The notes beneath the pieces were generated by a model that saw only the letters and a list, made by a program, of their open reading frames with translations, was not told the origin of the DNA and searched no databases. The position numbers and the translations under genes were made by a program. 64,000 nt of DNA from contig CP136064.1 in NCBI GenBank assembly GCA_032622095.1, forward strand, positions 36,442,426 to 36,506,425. The letters are read 5' to 3'. Of the stretch, positions 44,601 through 59,051 are shown one piece after another (positions within the stretch are counted from its first letter, which is position 1; each line of letters begins with the position of its first letter). The stretch is from Siphonodentalium dalli (lineage: Eukaryota > Mollusca > Scaphopoda > Gadilida > Siphonodentaliidae).

Positions 44601-47600
44601 CCTCAGCATTTATCACTGTTGGACTGTCCCCTCTCCTAACTCAAATAATAACACACACCATGGCGCCTCAGCATTTATAACTGTTGGACTGTCCCCTCTC
44701 CTAACTCGAATAATAACACACACCATGGCGCCTCAGCATTTATAACTGTTGGACTGTCCGCTCTCCTAACTCGAATAATAACACACACCATGGCGCCTCA
44801 GCATTTATAACTGTTGGACTGTCCCCTCTCCTAACTCGAATAATAACACACACCATGGCGCCTCAGCATTTATCACTGTTGGACTGTCCCCTCTCCTAAC
44901 TCGAATAATAACACACACCATGGCGCCTCAGCATTTATAACGGTTGGACTGTCCCCTCTCCTAACTCGAATAATAACACACACCATGGCGCCTCAACATT
45001 TATAACTGTTGGACTGTCCTCTCTCCTTACTCGAATAATAACACACATCATGGCGCCTCAGCATTTATCACTGTTGGACTGTCCTCTCTCCTAACTCGAA
45101 TAATAACACACACCATGGCGCCTCAGCATTTATAACTGTTGGACTGTCCCCTCTCCTAACTCGAATAATAACACACACCATGGCGCCTCAGCATTTATAA
45201 CTGTTGGACTGTCCCCTCTCCTAACTCGAATAATAACACACATCATGGCGCCTCAGCATTTATAACTGTTGGTTTGTCCTCTCTCCTAACTCGAATAATA
45301 ACACACATCATGGCGCCTCAGCATTTATAACTGTTGGTTTGTCCTCTCTCCTAACTCGAATAATAACACACATCATGGCGCCTCAGCATTTATAACGGTT
45401 GGACTGTCCTCTCTCCTAACTCGAATAATAACACACATCATGGCGCCTCAGAATTTATAACTGTTGGACTGTCCCCTCTCCTAACTCGAATAATAACACA
45501 CACCATGGCGCCTCAGCATTTATAACTGTTGGACTGTCCCCTCTCCTAACTCGAATAATAACACACACCATGGCGCCTCAGCATTTATAACTGTTGGACT
45601 GTCCCCTCTCCTAACTCGAATAATAACACACATCATGGCGCCCCAGCATTTATAACTGTTGGACTGTCCCATCTCCTAACTCGAATAATAACACACACCA
45701 TGGCGCCTCAGCATTTATAACTGTTGGACTGTCCCCTCTCCTAACTCGAATAATAACACACACCATGGCGCCTCAACATTTATAACTGTTGGTTTGTCCT
45801 CTCTCCTAACTCGAATAATAACACACACCATGGCGCCTCAGGATTTATAACTGTTGGACTGTCCCCTCTCCTAACTCGAATAATAACACACACCATGGCG
45901 CCTCAGCATTTATCACTGTTGGACTGTCCCCTCTCCTAACTCGAATAATAACACACACCATGGTGCCTCAGCATTTATAACTGTTGGACTGTCCCCTCTC
46001 CTAACTCGAATAATAACACACATCATGGCGCCTCAGCATTTATCACTGTTGGACTGTCCCCTCTCCTAACTCAAATAATAACACACACCATGGCGCCTCA
46101 GCATTTATAACTGTTGGACTGTCCCCTCTCCTAACTCGAATAATAACACACACCATGGCGCCTCAGCATTTATAACTGTTGGACTGTCCGCTCTCCTAAC
46201 TCGAATAATAACACACACCATGGCGCCTCAGCATTTATAACTGTTGGACTGTCCCCTCTCCTAACTCGAATAATAACACACACCATGGCGCCTCAGCATT
46301 TATCACTGTTGGACTGTCCCCTCTCCTAACTCGAATAATAACACACACCATGGCGCCTCAGCATTTATAACGGTTGGACTGTCCCCTCTCCTAACTCGAA
46401 TAATAACACACACCATGGCGCCTCAACATTTATAACTGTTGGACTGTCCTCTCTCCTTACTCGAATAATAACACACATCATGGCGCCTCAGCATTTATCA
46501 CTGTTGGACTGTCCTCTCTCCTAACTCGAATAATAACACACACCATGGCGCCTCAGCATTTATAACTGTTGGACTGTCCCCTCTCCTAACTCGAATAATA
46601 ACACACACCATGGCGCCTCAGCATTTATAACTGTTGGACTGTCCCCTCTCCTAACTCGAATAATAACACACATCATGGCGCCTCAGCATTTATAACTGTT
46701 GGTTTGTCCTCTCTCCTAACTCGAATAATAACACACATCATGGCGCCTCAGCATTTATAACTGTTGGTTTGTCCTCTCTCCTAACTCGAATAATAACACA
46801 CATCATGGCGCCTCAGCATTTATAACGGTTGGACTGTCCTCTCTCCTAACTCGAATAATAACACACATCATGGCGCCTCAGAATTTATAACTGTTGGACT
46901 GTCCCCTCTCCTAACTCGAATAATAACACACACCATGGCGCCTCAGCATTTATAACTGTTGGACTGTCCCCTCTCCTAACTCGAATAATAACACACACCA
47001 TGGCGCCTCAGCATTTATAACTGTTGGACTGTCCCCTCTCCTAACTCGAATAATAACACACATCATGGCGCCCCAGCATTTATAACTGTTGGACTGTCCC
47101 ATCTCCTAACTCGAATAATAACACACACCATGGCGCCTCAGCATTTATAACTGTTGGACTGTCCCCTCTCCTAACTCGAATAATAACACACACCATGGCG
47201 CCTCAACATTTATAACTGTTGGTTTGTCCTCTCTCCTAACTCGAATAATAACACACACCATGGCGCCTCAGGATTTATAACTGTTGGACTGTCCCCTCTC
47301 CTAACTCGAATAATAACACACACCATGGCGCCTCAGCATTTATCACTGTTGGACTGTCCCCTCTCCTAACTCGAATAATAACACACACCATGGCGCCTCA
47401 GCATTTATAACTGTTGGACTGTCCTCTCTCCTAACTCGAATAATAACACAAACCATGGCGCCTCAGCATTTATAACTGTTGGACTGTCCCCTCTCCTAAC
47501 TCGAATAATAACACACACCATTGCGCATCAGCATTTATAACTGTTGGACTGTCCCCTCTCCTAACTCGAATAATAACACACATCATGGCGCCTCAGCATT

Positions 47601-50600
47601 TATCACTGTTGGTTTGTCCCCTCTCCTAACTCGAATAATAACACACACCATGGCGCCTCAACATTTATAACGGTTGGTTTGTCCCCTCTCCTAACTCGAA
47701 TAATAACACACATCATGGCGCCTCAGCATTTATAACTGTTGGTTTGTCCTCTCTCCTAACTCGAATAATAACACACACCATGGCGCCTCAGCATTTATTA
47801 CTGTTGGACTGTTCCATCTCCTAACTCGAATAATAACACACACCATGGCGCCTCAGCATTTATAACTGTTGGACTGTTCCATCTCCTAACTCGAATAATA
47901 ACACACATCATGGCGCCTCAGCATTTATAACTGTTGGTTTGTCCTCTCTCCTAACTCGAATAATAACACACATCATGGCGCCTCAGCATTTATAACTGTT
48001 GGACTGTCCCCTCTCCTAACTCGAATAATAACACACACCATGGTGCCTCAGCATTTATAACTGTTGGACTGTCCCCTCTCCTAACTCGAATAATAACACA
48101 CATCATGGCGCCTCAGCATTTATCACTGTTGGACTGTCCCCTCTCCTAACTCGAATAATAACACACACCATGGCGCCTCAGCATTTATAACTGTTGGACT
48201 GTCCCCTCTCCTAACTCGAATAATAACACACACCATGGCGCCTCAGCATTTATAACTGTTGGACTGTCCGCTCTCCTAACTCGAATAATAACACACACCA
48301 TGGCGCCTCAGCATGTATAACTGTTGGACTGTCCCCTCTCCTAACTCGAATAATAACACACACCATGGCGCCTCAGCATTTATAACTGTTGGACTGTCCC
48401 CTCTCCTAACTCGAATAATAACACACATCATGGCGCCTCAGCATTTATAACTGTTGGTTTGTCCTCTCTCCTAACTCGAATAATAACACACATCATGGCG
48501 CCTCAGCATTTATAACTGTTGGTTTGTCCTCTCTCCTAACTCGAATAATAACACACATCATGGCGCCTCAGCATTTATAACGGTTGGACTGTCCTCTCTC
48601 CTAACTCGAATAATAACACACATCATGGCGCCTCAGAATTTATAACTGTTGGACTGTCCCCTCTCCTAACTCGAATAATAACACACACCATGGCGCCTCA
48701 GCATTTATAACTGTTGGACTGTCCCCTCTCCTAACTCGAATAATAACACACACCATGGCGCCTCAGCATTTATAACTGTTGGACTGTCCCCTCTCCTAAC
48801 TCGAATAATAACACACATCATGGCGCCCCAGCATTTATAACTGTTGGACTGTCCCATCTCCTAACTCGAATAATAACACACACCATGGCGCCTCAGCATT
48901 TATAACTGTTGGACTGTCCCCTCTCCTAACTCGAATAATAACACACACCATGGCGCCTCAACATTTATAACTGTTGGTTTGTCCTCTCTCCTAACTCGAA
49001 TATTAACACACACCATGGCGCCTCAGGATTTATAACTGTTGGACTGTCCCCTCTCCTAACTCGAATAATAACACACACCATGGCGCCTCAGCATTTATCA
49101 CTGTTGGACTGTCCCCTCTCCTAACTCGAATAATAACACACACCATGGCGCCTCAGCATTTATAACTGTTGGACTGTCCTCTCTCCTAACTCGAATAATA
49201 ACACAAACCATGGCGCCTCAGCATTTATAACTGTTGGACTGTCCCCTCTCCTAACTCGAATAATAACACACACCATTGCGCATCAGCATTTATAACTGTT
49301 GGACTGTCCCCTCTCCTAACTCGAATAATAACACACATCATGGCGCCTCAGCATTTATCACTGTTGGTTTGTCCCCTCTCCTAACTCGAATAATAACACA
49401 CACCATGGCGCCTCAACATTTATAACGGTTGGTTTGTCCCCTCTCCTAACTCGAATAATAACACACATCATGGCGCCTCAGCATTTATAACTGTTGGTTT
49501 GTCCTCTCTCCTAACTCGAATAATAACACACACCATGGCGCCTCAGCATTTATTACTGTTGGACTGTTCCATCTCCTAACTCGAATAATAACACACACCA
49601 TGGCGCCTCAGCATTTATAACTGTTGGACTGTTCCATCTCCTAACTCGAATAATAACACACATCATGGCGCCTCAGCATTTATAACTGTTGGTTTGTCCT
49701 CTCTCCTAACTCGAATAATAACACACATCATGGCGCCTCAGCATTTATAACTGTTGGACTGTCCCCTCTCCTAACTCGAATAATAACACACACCATGGTG
49801 CCTCAGCATTTATAACTGTTGGACTGTCCCCTCTCCTAACTCGAATAATAACACACATCATGGCGCCTCAGCATTTATCACTGTTGGACTGTCCCCTCTC
49901 CTAACTCGAATAATAACACACACCATGGCGCCTCAGCATTTATAACTGTTGGACTGTCCCCTCTCCTAACTCGAATAATAACACACACCATGGCGCCTCA
50001 GCATTTATAACTGTTGGACTGTCCGCTCTCCTAACTCGAATAATAACACACACCATGGCGCCTCAGCATGTATAACTGTTGGACTGTCCCCTCTCCTAAC
50101 TCGAATAATAACACACACCATGGCGCCTCAGCATTTATAACTGTTGGACTGTCCCCTCTCCTAACTCGAATAATAACACACACCATGGCGCCTCAGCATT
50201 TATAACTGTTGGACTGTCCCCTCTCCTAACTCGAATAATAACACACACCATGGCGCCTCAACATTTATAACGGTTGGACTGTCCCCTCTCCTAACTCGAA
50301 TAATAACACACATCATGGCGCCTCAGCATTTATAACTGTTGGTTTGTCCTCTCTCCCAACTCGAATAATAACACACACCATGGCGCCTCAGCATTTATAA
50401 CTGTTGGACTGTCCCCTCTCCTAACTCGAATAATAACACACACCATGGCGCCTCAGCATTTATAACTGTTGGACTGTCCCCTCTCCTAACTCGAATAATA
50501 ACACACACCATGGCGCCTCAGCATTTATAACTGTTGGACTGTCCCCTCTCCTAACTCGAATAATAACACACACCATGGCGCCTCAGCATTTATAACTGTT

Positions 50601-53600
50601 GGACTGTCCCCTCTCCTAACACGAATAATAACACACACCATGGCGCCTCAGCATTTATAACTGTTGGACTGTCCTCTCTCCTAACTCGAATAATAACACA
50701 CATCATGGCGCCTCAGCATTTATCACTGTTGGACTGTCCCCTCTCCTAACTCGAATAATAACACACACCATGGCGCCTCAGCATTTATAACGGTTGGACT
50801 GTCCCCTCTCCTAACTCGAATAATAACACACACCATGGCGCCTCAACATTTATAACTGTTGGACTGTCCTCTCTCCTAACTCGAATAATAACACACATCA
50901 TGGCGCCTCAGCATTTATCACTGTTGGACTGTCCTCTCTCCTAATTCGAATAATAACACACACCATGGCGCCTCAGCATTTATAACTGTTGGACTGTCCC
51001 CTCTCCTAACTCGAATAATAACACACACCATGGCGCCTCAGCATTTATAACTGTTGGACTGTCCCCTCTCCTAACTCGAATAATAACACACATCATGGCG
51101 CCTCAGCATTTATAACTGTTGGTTTGTCCTCTCTCCTAACTCGAATAATAACACACATCATGGCGCCTCAGCATTTATAACTGTTGGTTTGTCCTCTCTC
51201 CTAACTCGAATAATAACACACATCATGGCGCCTCAGCATTTATAACGGTTGGACTGTCCTCTCTCCTAACTCGAATAATAACACACATCATGGCGCCTCA
51301 GAATTTATAACTGTTGGACTGTCCCCTCTCCTAACTCGAATAATAACACACACCATGGCGCCTCAGCATTTATAACTGTTGGACTGTCCCCTCTCCTAAC
51401 TCGAATAATAACACACACCATGGCGCCTCAGCATTTATAACTGTTGGACTGTCCCCTCTCCTAACGCGAATAATAACACACATCATGGCGCCCCAGCATT
51501 TATAACTGTTGGACTGTCCCATCTCCTAACTCGAATAATAACACACACCATGGCGCCTCAGCATTTATAACTGTTGGACTGTCCCCTCTCCTAACTCGAA
51601 TAATAACACACACCATGGCGCCTCAACATTTATAACTGTTGGTTTGTCCTCTCTCCTAACTCGAATAATAACACACACCATGGCGCCTCAGGATTTATAA
51701 CTGTTGGACTGTCCCCTCTCCTAACTCGAATAATAACACACACCATGGCGCCTCAGCATTTATCACTGTTGGACTGTCCCCTCTCCTAACTCGAATAATA
51801 ACACACACCATGGCGCCTCAGCATTTATAACTGTTGGACTGTCCTCTCTCCTAACTCGAATAATAACACACACCATGGCGCCTCAGCATTTATAACTGTT
51901 GGACTGTCCCCTCTCCTAACTCGAATAATAACACACACCATGGCGCCTCAGGATTTATAACTGTTGGTTTGTCCCCTCTCCTAACTCGAATAATAACACC
52001 CACCATGGCGCCTCAGCATTTATCACTGTTGGACTGTCCCCTCTCCTAACTCGAATAATAACACACACCATGGCGCCTCAGCATTTATAACTGTTGGACT
52101 GTCCCCTCTCCTAACTCGAATAATAACACACACCATGGCGCCTCAGCATTTATAACTGTTGGACTGTCCCCTCTCCTAACTCGAATAATAACACACATCA
52201 TGGCGCCTCAGCATTTATAACTGTTGGACTGTCCCCTCTCCTAACTCGAATAATAACACACACCATGGCGCCTCAGCATTTATAACTGTTGGACTGTCCT
52301 CTCTCCTAACTCGAATAATAACACACACCATGGCGCCTCAGCATTTATAACTGTTGGACTGTCCCCTCTCCTAACTCGAATAATAACACACACCATGGCG
52401 CCTCAGCATTTATAACTGTTGGACTGTCCCCTCTCCTAACTCGAATAATAACACACATCATGGCGCCTCAGCATTTATCACTGTTGGTTTGTCCTCTCTC
52501 CTAACTCGAATAATAACACACACCATGGCGCCTCAGCATTTATAACTGTTGGACTGTTCCATCTCCTAACTCGAATAATAACACACACCATGGCGCCTCA
52601 GCATTTATAACTGTTGGTTTGTCCCCTCTCCTAACTCGAATAATAACACACACCATGGCGCCTCAGCATTTATCACTGTTGGACTGTCCCCTCTCCTAAC
52701 TCGAATAATAACACACATCATGGCGCCTCAGCATTTATAACGGTTGGTTTGTCCCCTCTCCTAACTCGAATAATAACACACATCATGGCGCCTCAGCATT
52801 TATCACTGTCGGACTGTCCCCTCTCCTAACTCGAATAATAACACACACCATGGCGCCTCAACATTTATAACGGTTGGTTTGTCCCCTCTCCTAACTCGAA
52901 TAATAACACACATCATGGCGCCTCAGCATTTATCACTGTCGGACTGTCCCCTCTCCTAACTCGAATAATAACACACACCATGGCGCCTCAGCATTTATAA
53001 CTGTTGGACTGTCCCCTCTCCTAACTCGAATAATAACACACACCATGGCGCCTCAGCATTTATAACAGTTGGTTTGTCCCCTCTCCTAACTCGAATAATA
53101 ACACACACCATGGCGCCTCAGCATTTATAACTGTTGGACTGTTCCATCTCCTAACTCGAATAATAACACACACCATGGCGCCTCAGCATTTATAACGGTT
53201 GGACTGTCCCCTCTCCTAACTCGAATAATAACACACACCATGGCGCCTCAGCATTTATAACTGTTGGTTTGTCCTCTCTCCTAACTCGAATAATAACACA
53301 CATCATGGCGCCTCAGCATTTATAACTGTTGGACTGTCCCCTCTCCTAACTCGAATAATAACACACACCATGGCGCCTCAGCATTTATAACTGTTGGTTT
53401 GTCCTCTCTCCTAACTCGAATAATAACACACATCATGGCGCCTCAGCATTTATAACTGTTGGACTGTCCCCTCTCCTAACTCGAATAATAACACACACCA
53501 TGGCGCCTCAGCATTTATAACTGTTGGTTTGTCCCCTCTCCTAACTCGAATAATAACACACACCATGGGGCCTCAGCATTTATAACTGTTGGACTGTCCC

Positions 53601-54566
53601 CTCTCCTAACTCGAATAATAACACACATCATGGCGCCTCAGCATTTATAACTGTTGGACTGTCCCCTCTCCTAACTCGAATAATAACACACACCATGGCG
53701 CCTCAGCATTTATAACGTATGGTTTGTCCCCTCTCCTAACTCGAATAATAACACACATCATGGCGCCTCAAGATTTATAACTGTTGGACTGTCCCCTCTC
53801 CTAACTCGAATAATAACACACACCATGGCGCCTCAGCATTTATAACGTATGGTTTGTCCCCTCTCCTAACTCGAATAATAACACACATCATGGCGCCTCA
53901 ACATTTATAACTGTTGGACTGTCCCCTCTGCTAACTCGAATAATAACACACACCATGGCGCCTCAGCATTTATAACGGTTGGACTGTCCCCTCTCCTAAC
54001 TCGAATAATAACACACACCATGGCGCCTCAGCATTTATAACTGTTGGACTGTCCCCTCTCCTAACTCGAATAATAACACACACCATGGCGCCTCAACATT
54101 TATAACTGTTGGACTGTCCCCTAGCCTAACTCGAATAATAACACACACCATGGCGCCTCAACATTTATAACTGTTGGACTGTCCCCTCTCCTAACTCGAA
54201 TAATAACACACATCATGGCGCCTCAGCATTTATAACTGTTGGATTGTCCCCTCTCCTAACTCGAATATTAACATACATCATGGCGCCTCAGCATTTATAA
54301 CAGTTGGTTTGTCCCCTCTCCTAACTCGAATAATAACATACACCATGGCGCCTCGGCATTTATCGAATAACACACGCCATGGCGCCTCAGCATTTATCGA
54401 ATAATAACACAATTTGGTGCCTCTGCATTTATCGAATAATAACACACACCATGGCGCCTCAGCATTTATAACTGTTGGTCATAACAATCCCCTCTTCTAA
54501 CTCGAATAATAACACATACCATGGCGCCTCAACATTTATAACGGTTGGACAATCCCCTCTCCTAAC
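35688..54566. repeat. 65-bp satellite array, about 290 copies, with higher-order blocks
   Basis: The unit reads CGAATAATAACACACA, C/T-C-ATGGCGCCTCAGC, ATTTATAACTGTTGGACTGTC, CCCTCTCCTAACT. Spacing is 65 bases over almost 19 kb. Common variants are ACACACC/ACACATC before ATGG, GGACTG/GGTTTG, TATAAC/TATCAC and CCCTCTC/CTCTCTC. Rare variants repeat at exact multiples of 65: 1235 bases (19 units) near 40206 and 41441; 1430 (22) near 45641 and 47071; 1755 (27) near 47071 and 48826; 2080 (32) and 2665 (41) elsewhere. The edges are more degenerate: short units at 54360-54440, and a GTGTAATAACTGTGT variant near 35855 and 36756. No long frame is maintained since 65 is not a multiple of 3. Confidence 0.98.
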
Positions 54567-54757
54567 AATTTTGCGACGGATTGCTTACATTAGTTCTATA
54601 CAGTTCTATTTTGCGACGGATTGCTTTCATTAGTTCTATACAGTTCTATTTTGCGACGGATTGCTTACATTAGTTCTATACAGTTTTGAGACGGATTGCT
54701 TTCATTAGTTCTATACAGTTCTATTTTGCGACGGATTGCTTACATTAGTCCTATACA
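54567..54757. repeat. 40-bp tandem repeat, about 4.7 copies
   Basis: TTTTGCGACGGATTGCTTAC followed by ATTAGTTCTATACAGTTCTA repeats directly after the satellite, with one shortened unit. Confidence 0.9.
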
Positions 54758-54797
54758 TTTGTTATCGAAAATAGTGACATGATCACTTAAAACAGTC

Positions 54798-54860
54798 ACA
54801 GGTATTAATTAACATATTACAGGTATTAATTAACATATTACAGGTATTAATTAACATATT
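54798..54860. repeat. 21-bp tandem repeat, three copies
   Basis: ACAGGTATTAATTAACATAT plus T, three times without change. Confidence 0.9.
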
Positions 54861-55575
54861 AATAGTTCGTGAATTTTTCGACCTCTTTTGATCACGGTAA
54901 GTACATAAGCACTTACTGCAGGTAACAGGTACGTCAACTTTTCCGCGTGCCGATTACGAGTCGACAGCTCGTAATCTATACATATATCCAAGAAGCGAAA
55001 ATTTATTGATTTGTTTGCTTTGAACATTATTGAAAAGCTTTATGTCCATAATTTATGTACACGGACAAATACGTTTGACAAGTATGCGATTCGGGGTGAA
55101 CATCTAACTTATTTATTTATGGCGAATCACGTGGTTTCGAGTTTGGTGAGTACCACGCATTCAAAATGTGCAAACGCACCAACGAATAACATATGAGGAA
55201 CTGACACAAAACATAGCATTATGACTGTTTATGCATATGCTAGTTCATTTTTAAAACAAGTTGAAATACGGTAAAGTTCGGAATATGCAGTAGTTTTCTA
55301 TAACATTCTGACCAAAGTTTCCAATCTGAGGTTCGTGAATACATGAGTCCATACATCTAGGAGAATCCTTCGACTGACAACTTTGGACATAATGTTAGAG
55401 CATATTACTGTGAGTTTGGACACACATGAGGTATCAGCTTATTTGAAAAATAGTATAGAATCTGCTCGTAGCTGCCAAAATACTATTTAATATATCATTA
55501 TCCTTGTTGATTACCCTTTCCCTCGTTTCTTGTAGCATTATCGATCGCCGCGGCCATTTTGAATGCTTGATAGTC
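54861..55575. other. Unannotated DNA
   Basis: No gene recognised. Confidence 0.4.
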
Positions 55576-55800
55576 ATCAACTCGAAACCACGTGACTCCC
55601 CACCGTGATACTAAATACTCATCAACTCGAAACCACGTGACTCCCCACCGTGATACTAAATACTCATCAACTCGAAACCACGTGACTCCCCACCGTGATA
55701 CTAAATACTCATCAACTCGAAACCACGTGACTCCCCACCGTGATACTAAATACTCATCAACTCGAAACCACGTGACTCCCCACCGTGATACTAAATACTC
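55576..55800. repeat. 45-bp tandem repeat, five copies
   Basis: ATCAACTCGAAACCACGTGA, CTCCCCACCGTGATACTAAA, TACTC. The copies are nearly identical. Each holds a CACGTG palindrome. The open frame through it exists only because 45 is a multiple of 3. Confidence 0.95.
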
Positions 55801-56516
55801 ATCGACGAGTAATTATCGCATCCAGAATAAGTTCAACAAATTAAACGGACATGGCTCATTCTTATCTCCAAATTTGTTTCTACGTAATTTGGAGCGACGG
55901 ATACGATAGGTCGATAAATACAAGAACTATTGATATACCGGCTTCATATGCTCAGAAAAACACTTGCCAAAGTCACAGCCATTTTTCAACTTTTAGCTGG
56001 AAGTCAGACAAACGCTCTTTATTGCTACCATATCAGGAATAGAGTAACACGGAACGCTCTTTTCTGTTCCATGTCGTGCAAATGGCTGTTTTGTGTTTGG
56101 GACCCAAACACCGTATTCACTGTTGCATTTTTCATTATTTCAATGCGTCTTCTTGGGTTACATAAAGCTCGTAGAAAGGTAGATCAGATATTTATCGACC
56201 TATTTCGATACTGAGAATAATTCAAAAGCGAATAATATTATGTGTATTTTGGAGCGCAAACCGCCATGTGGCTTTACGACAATTATACATGTATATGAAC
56301 ATTACCCGCCAATGAATGGAATGACGTCTGTACTTTCTATGACATGTGTCTGCCGTCTGCTTATATTTCCTGATAATCCCTTCAGATGAAGTTTAGACCC
56401 GTCCAACGTATACTATTATAACTGGATAGAAAAATATGTTGTCGCGTTCGCCACGTCCGGGATCAATATTGGTTGACATACCGTATTATTATATACGCAT
56501 GTGTGCTATCTTACAC
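55801..56516. other. Unannotated DNA
   Basis: No gene recognised. Confidence 0.4.
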
Positions 56517-56708
56517 AAGAAGACATCCAAGCTATGAGACATGAATGACATGTGTCCCACTCATAAGAAGACATCCAAGATATGAGACATGAATGACATG
56601 TGTCCCACTCATAAGAAGACATCGAAGCTATGAGACATGAATGACATGTGTCCCACTCATAAGAAGACATCGAAGCTATGAGTCATGAATGACATGTGTC
56701 CCACTCAT
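56517..56708. repeat. 48-bp tandem repeat, four copies
   Basis: AAGAAGACATCCAAGCTATG, AGACATGAATGACATGTGTC, CCACTCAT, with one or two base changes between copies. Confidence 0.95.
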
Positions 56709-59051
56709 TCCACAAACATCATTGCTCCCAGAAAAATACAAAAAACTCTCGTTATTTCCGGCTGTTCTAGACAACGATTGTCCCCTTCTCAATATCATGC
56801 GTTTTATCACTCCAATGAGTCTGTCACATGCAAACGACATATATAATCCGCGCATAAGTGTGTTCTGGTATTTGTCAAAATCTAATTGTATTTCGATCAC
56901 TGAAACGTGACAAAAGCCAGTAATAACCAGGCCTGCTTGAAGCGGGAAGACAACATGTCGCCACGGACGTGGCCAGAGAGTATGTGGGGGTGGGTGGGAT
57001 GGAGGTGTCCACATTCAAATTTCCAAAATGCGCCCCTCTTTAACTAGAATAAACTCCCAAGTTCGCGAAATTCCATTTGCACCACACCGTTAGGCACAAT
57101 GTTTTCTACAGTTACCTCAAGTTTTCCAACCTGACGAAGTTTGGAAAATATCCAACAGATGACCGCTTCATACAGTCATAAATGTATTACCCAATAGTAG
57201 GATAATGCGCGATCGTTGGTCTAACAGCAATACAAACTACAATCATTACTGGTTGACAAATAAAAAATTAGAACTATTTCAATCCATTTTGTTGTGAAAT
57301 TTCCAAGTTCCAAAGCATTGAATTTCCAACTGTTGAACAATGTTATCAAAGTTGGAGGGGCGAGACACTCGCTGCCGACAAGCCCCTGCATGCTGTACAT
57401 GAGTTTAATTCTTTAATGTTCTAACCACATTTGGTACAAGAACCGTTCATGTTGAGAACAAAATAAAATTTTAATTGACATGTCATTAATGTAAACTTTA
57501 CATAAATCAAACAAAATAAAAGTCATTCAATAGGTGTATATAAAGGTGTGCATGCCAAATAACCGATGCATGTCTATTCTAATAGATTTATTGTTTGGGG
57601 GTTCCGGCGATCTCGTTCTCCAGAAAGAACACCGGTTTTTGATGGCTATAAAATAACTCGACGAATGAGTATAATCAATAATTTGCACCGACAACACAGA
57701 CTCATTGCCCCGACAACACAGAATATTTGTTGGAACTCAATCCCCCGAGCGATAACGTCCGCAATCGATATAGGTGTACACTGATGATACGAGGAGGCAT
57801 GCAGTGGCATCATAAATATAGCATGGGATAACACCGGAATGTTAAACGTATTCGATGGATGCTTTATATCGTATAACAAACAGGTGAGATGATTTGTTGT
57901 TGTAATGCCATGCGGAACCATATCATACAGTATTGAAGAGTTTTTGTTTTAGTTACGGTTACATTGAAGTATAATAATGGGCTCTCGGTGTTTCAGATAA
58001 CTTGCCGAGACTTGCTGGCACATTATTTTGAATACAATGCTCTCTGTTGTTAGCTGATATATTGGTTTATGTTGGCCGCAAGGCACATCACCAGCACTGA
58101 TGTGGCCCAATTATTAATCATATGTGTCCATACACACGGTTTCTTGTTGCACCACACATGCATGGAAACCGCACCAGACCTGCTGCTGACATACCGATTC
58201 AAACTACCATACCCAGGGACCTTCCTTGTGTTATTCTGCATTTGGAAGGCATATGGATATGCTTCCTCATAGTGACTTCCAACAACATTTGCCCTGTGAC
58301 TGTTTCTTGGACTATTTCGGGAGATTACTAGCTTTCAACTTTACCTCCGGACAGGTTGAACTAAACGACTGTGGATAACTGTCATTAGCGAGGCGTTCTT
58401 TTGTTTGGTAACATTTGGTGTTAGGTTGATTTTAGTCTGCCCATCTTGCCTTATTTTGGGTAGATAATCTATCTTTCCCTGTGTCCATGTCATTGAGCTT
58501 TGAAATCGAAACGATCACTTGTGCCAACTCATTATTCCACGACCTCGATTGGTCAGATCTCCTAATTGCGTCGTACAATTTCTATATATAGCTTCTATCT
58601 TTCGATATTTAGAGAACTATTGGTCACTGGGCGACTATATTATTTTAAGTCATAGAATAAACAAACCCCATGTATCGCTGGACACGCTGTTCTTCATTCA
58701 TCAAATTCGCAATCTCATCTGTATTTATAATTGCATCATTTAGAGTGCGAGGCCTTGCTTGTCTGACTCCGATTCTGATTTCAGAAAAAAGAGAGCGTCG
58801 ATAAATTTATTTTTGGCAATAATGTCTCCGACCTCACCAGATGCAATCCTACATGCGAGTTGTGTCAACCCTCTGATATTTTGTCCCAACTCAGGTAAAA
58901 CTTTACCTTATATCTGACGTATTTGTCTGAATATCGCTGTTTGCGACGAATTAGCAAATCGGTCCTTGATTGCATTAACCAACGTTTCGTAATCAGAGTA
59001 GAAATGTGACCCGCCATATCAAATCCAGTCGTACGTCGGGATTTTTTTTTA
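56709..59051. other. Unannotated DNA
   Basis: No gene recognised. 57950-57990 has a short similarity (AGTTACGGTTACATTGAAGT) to the 144-bp repeat downstream. Confidence 0.4.

Noticed and set aside
35688-54566. CRISPR-like array
   Set aside because: Units are contiguous with no unique spacers, in a eukaryotic context.
55592-55909. 105-codon frame with repeated MTPHRDTKYSSTRNH
   Set aside because: It is the 45-bp tandem repeat read in frame; no other coding evidence.
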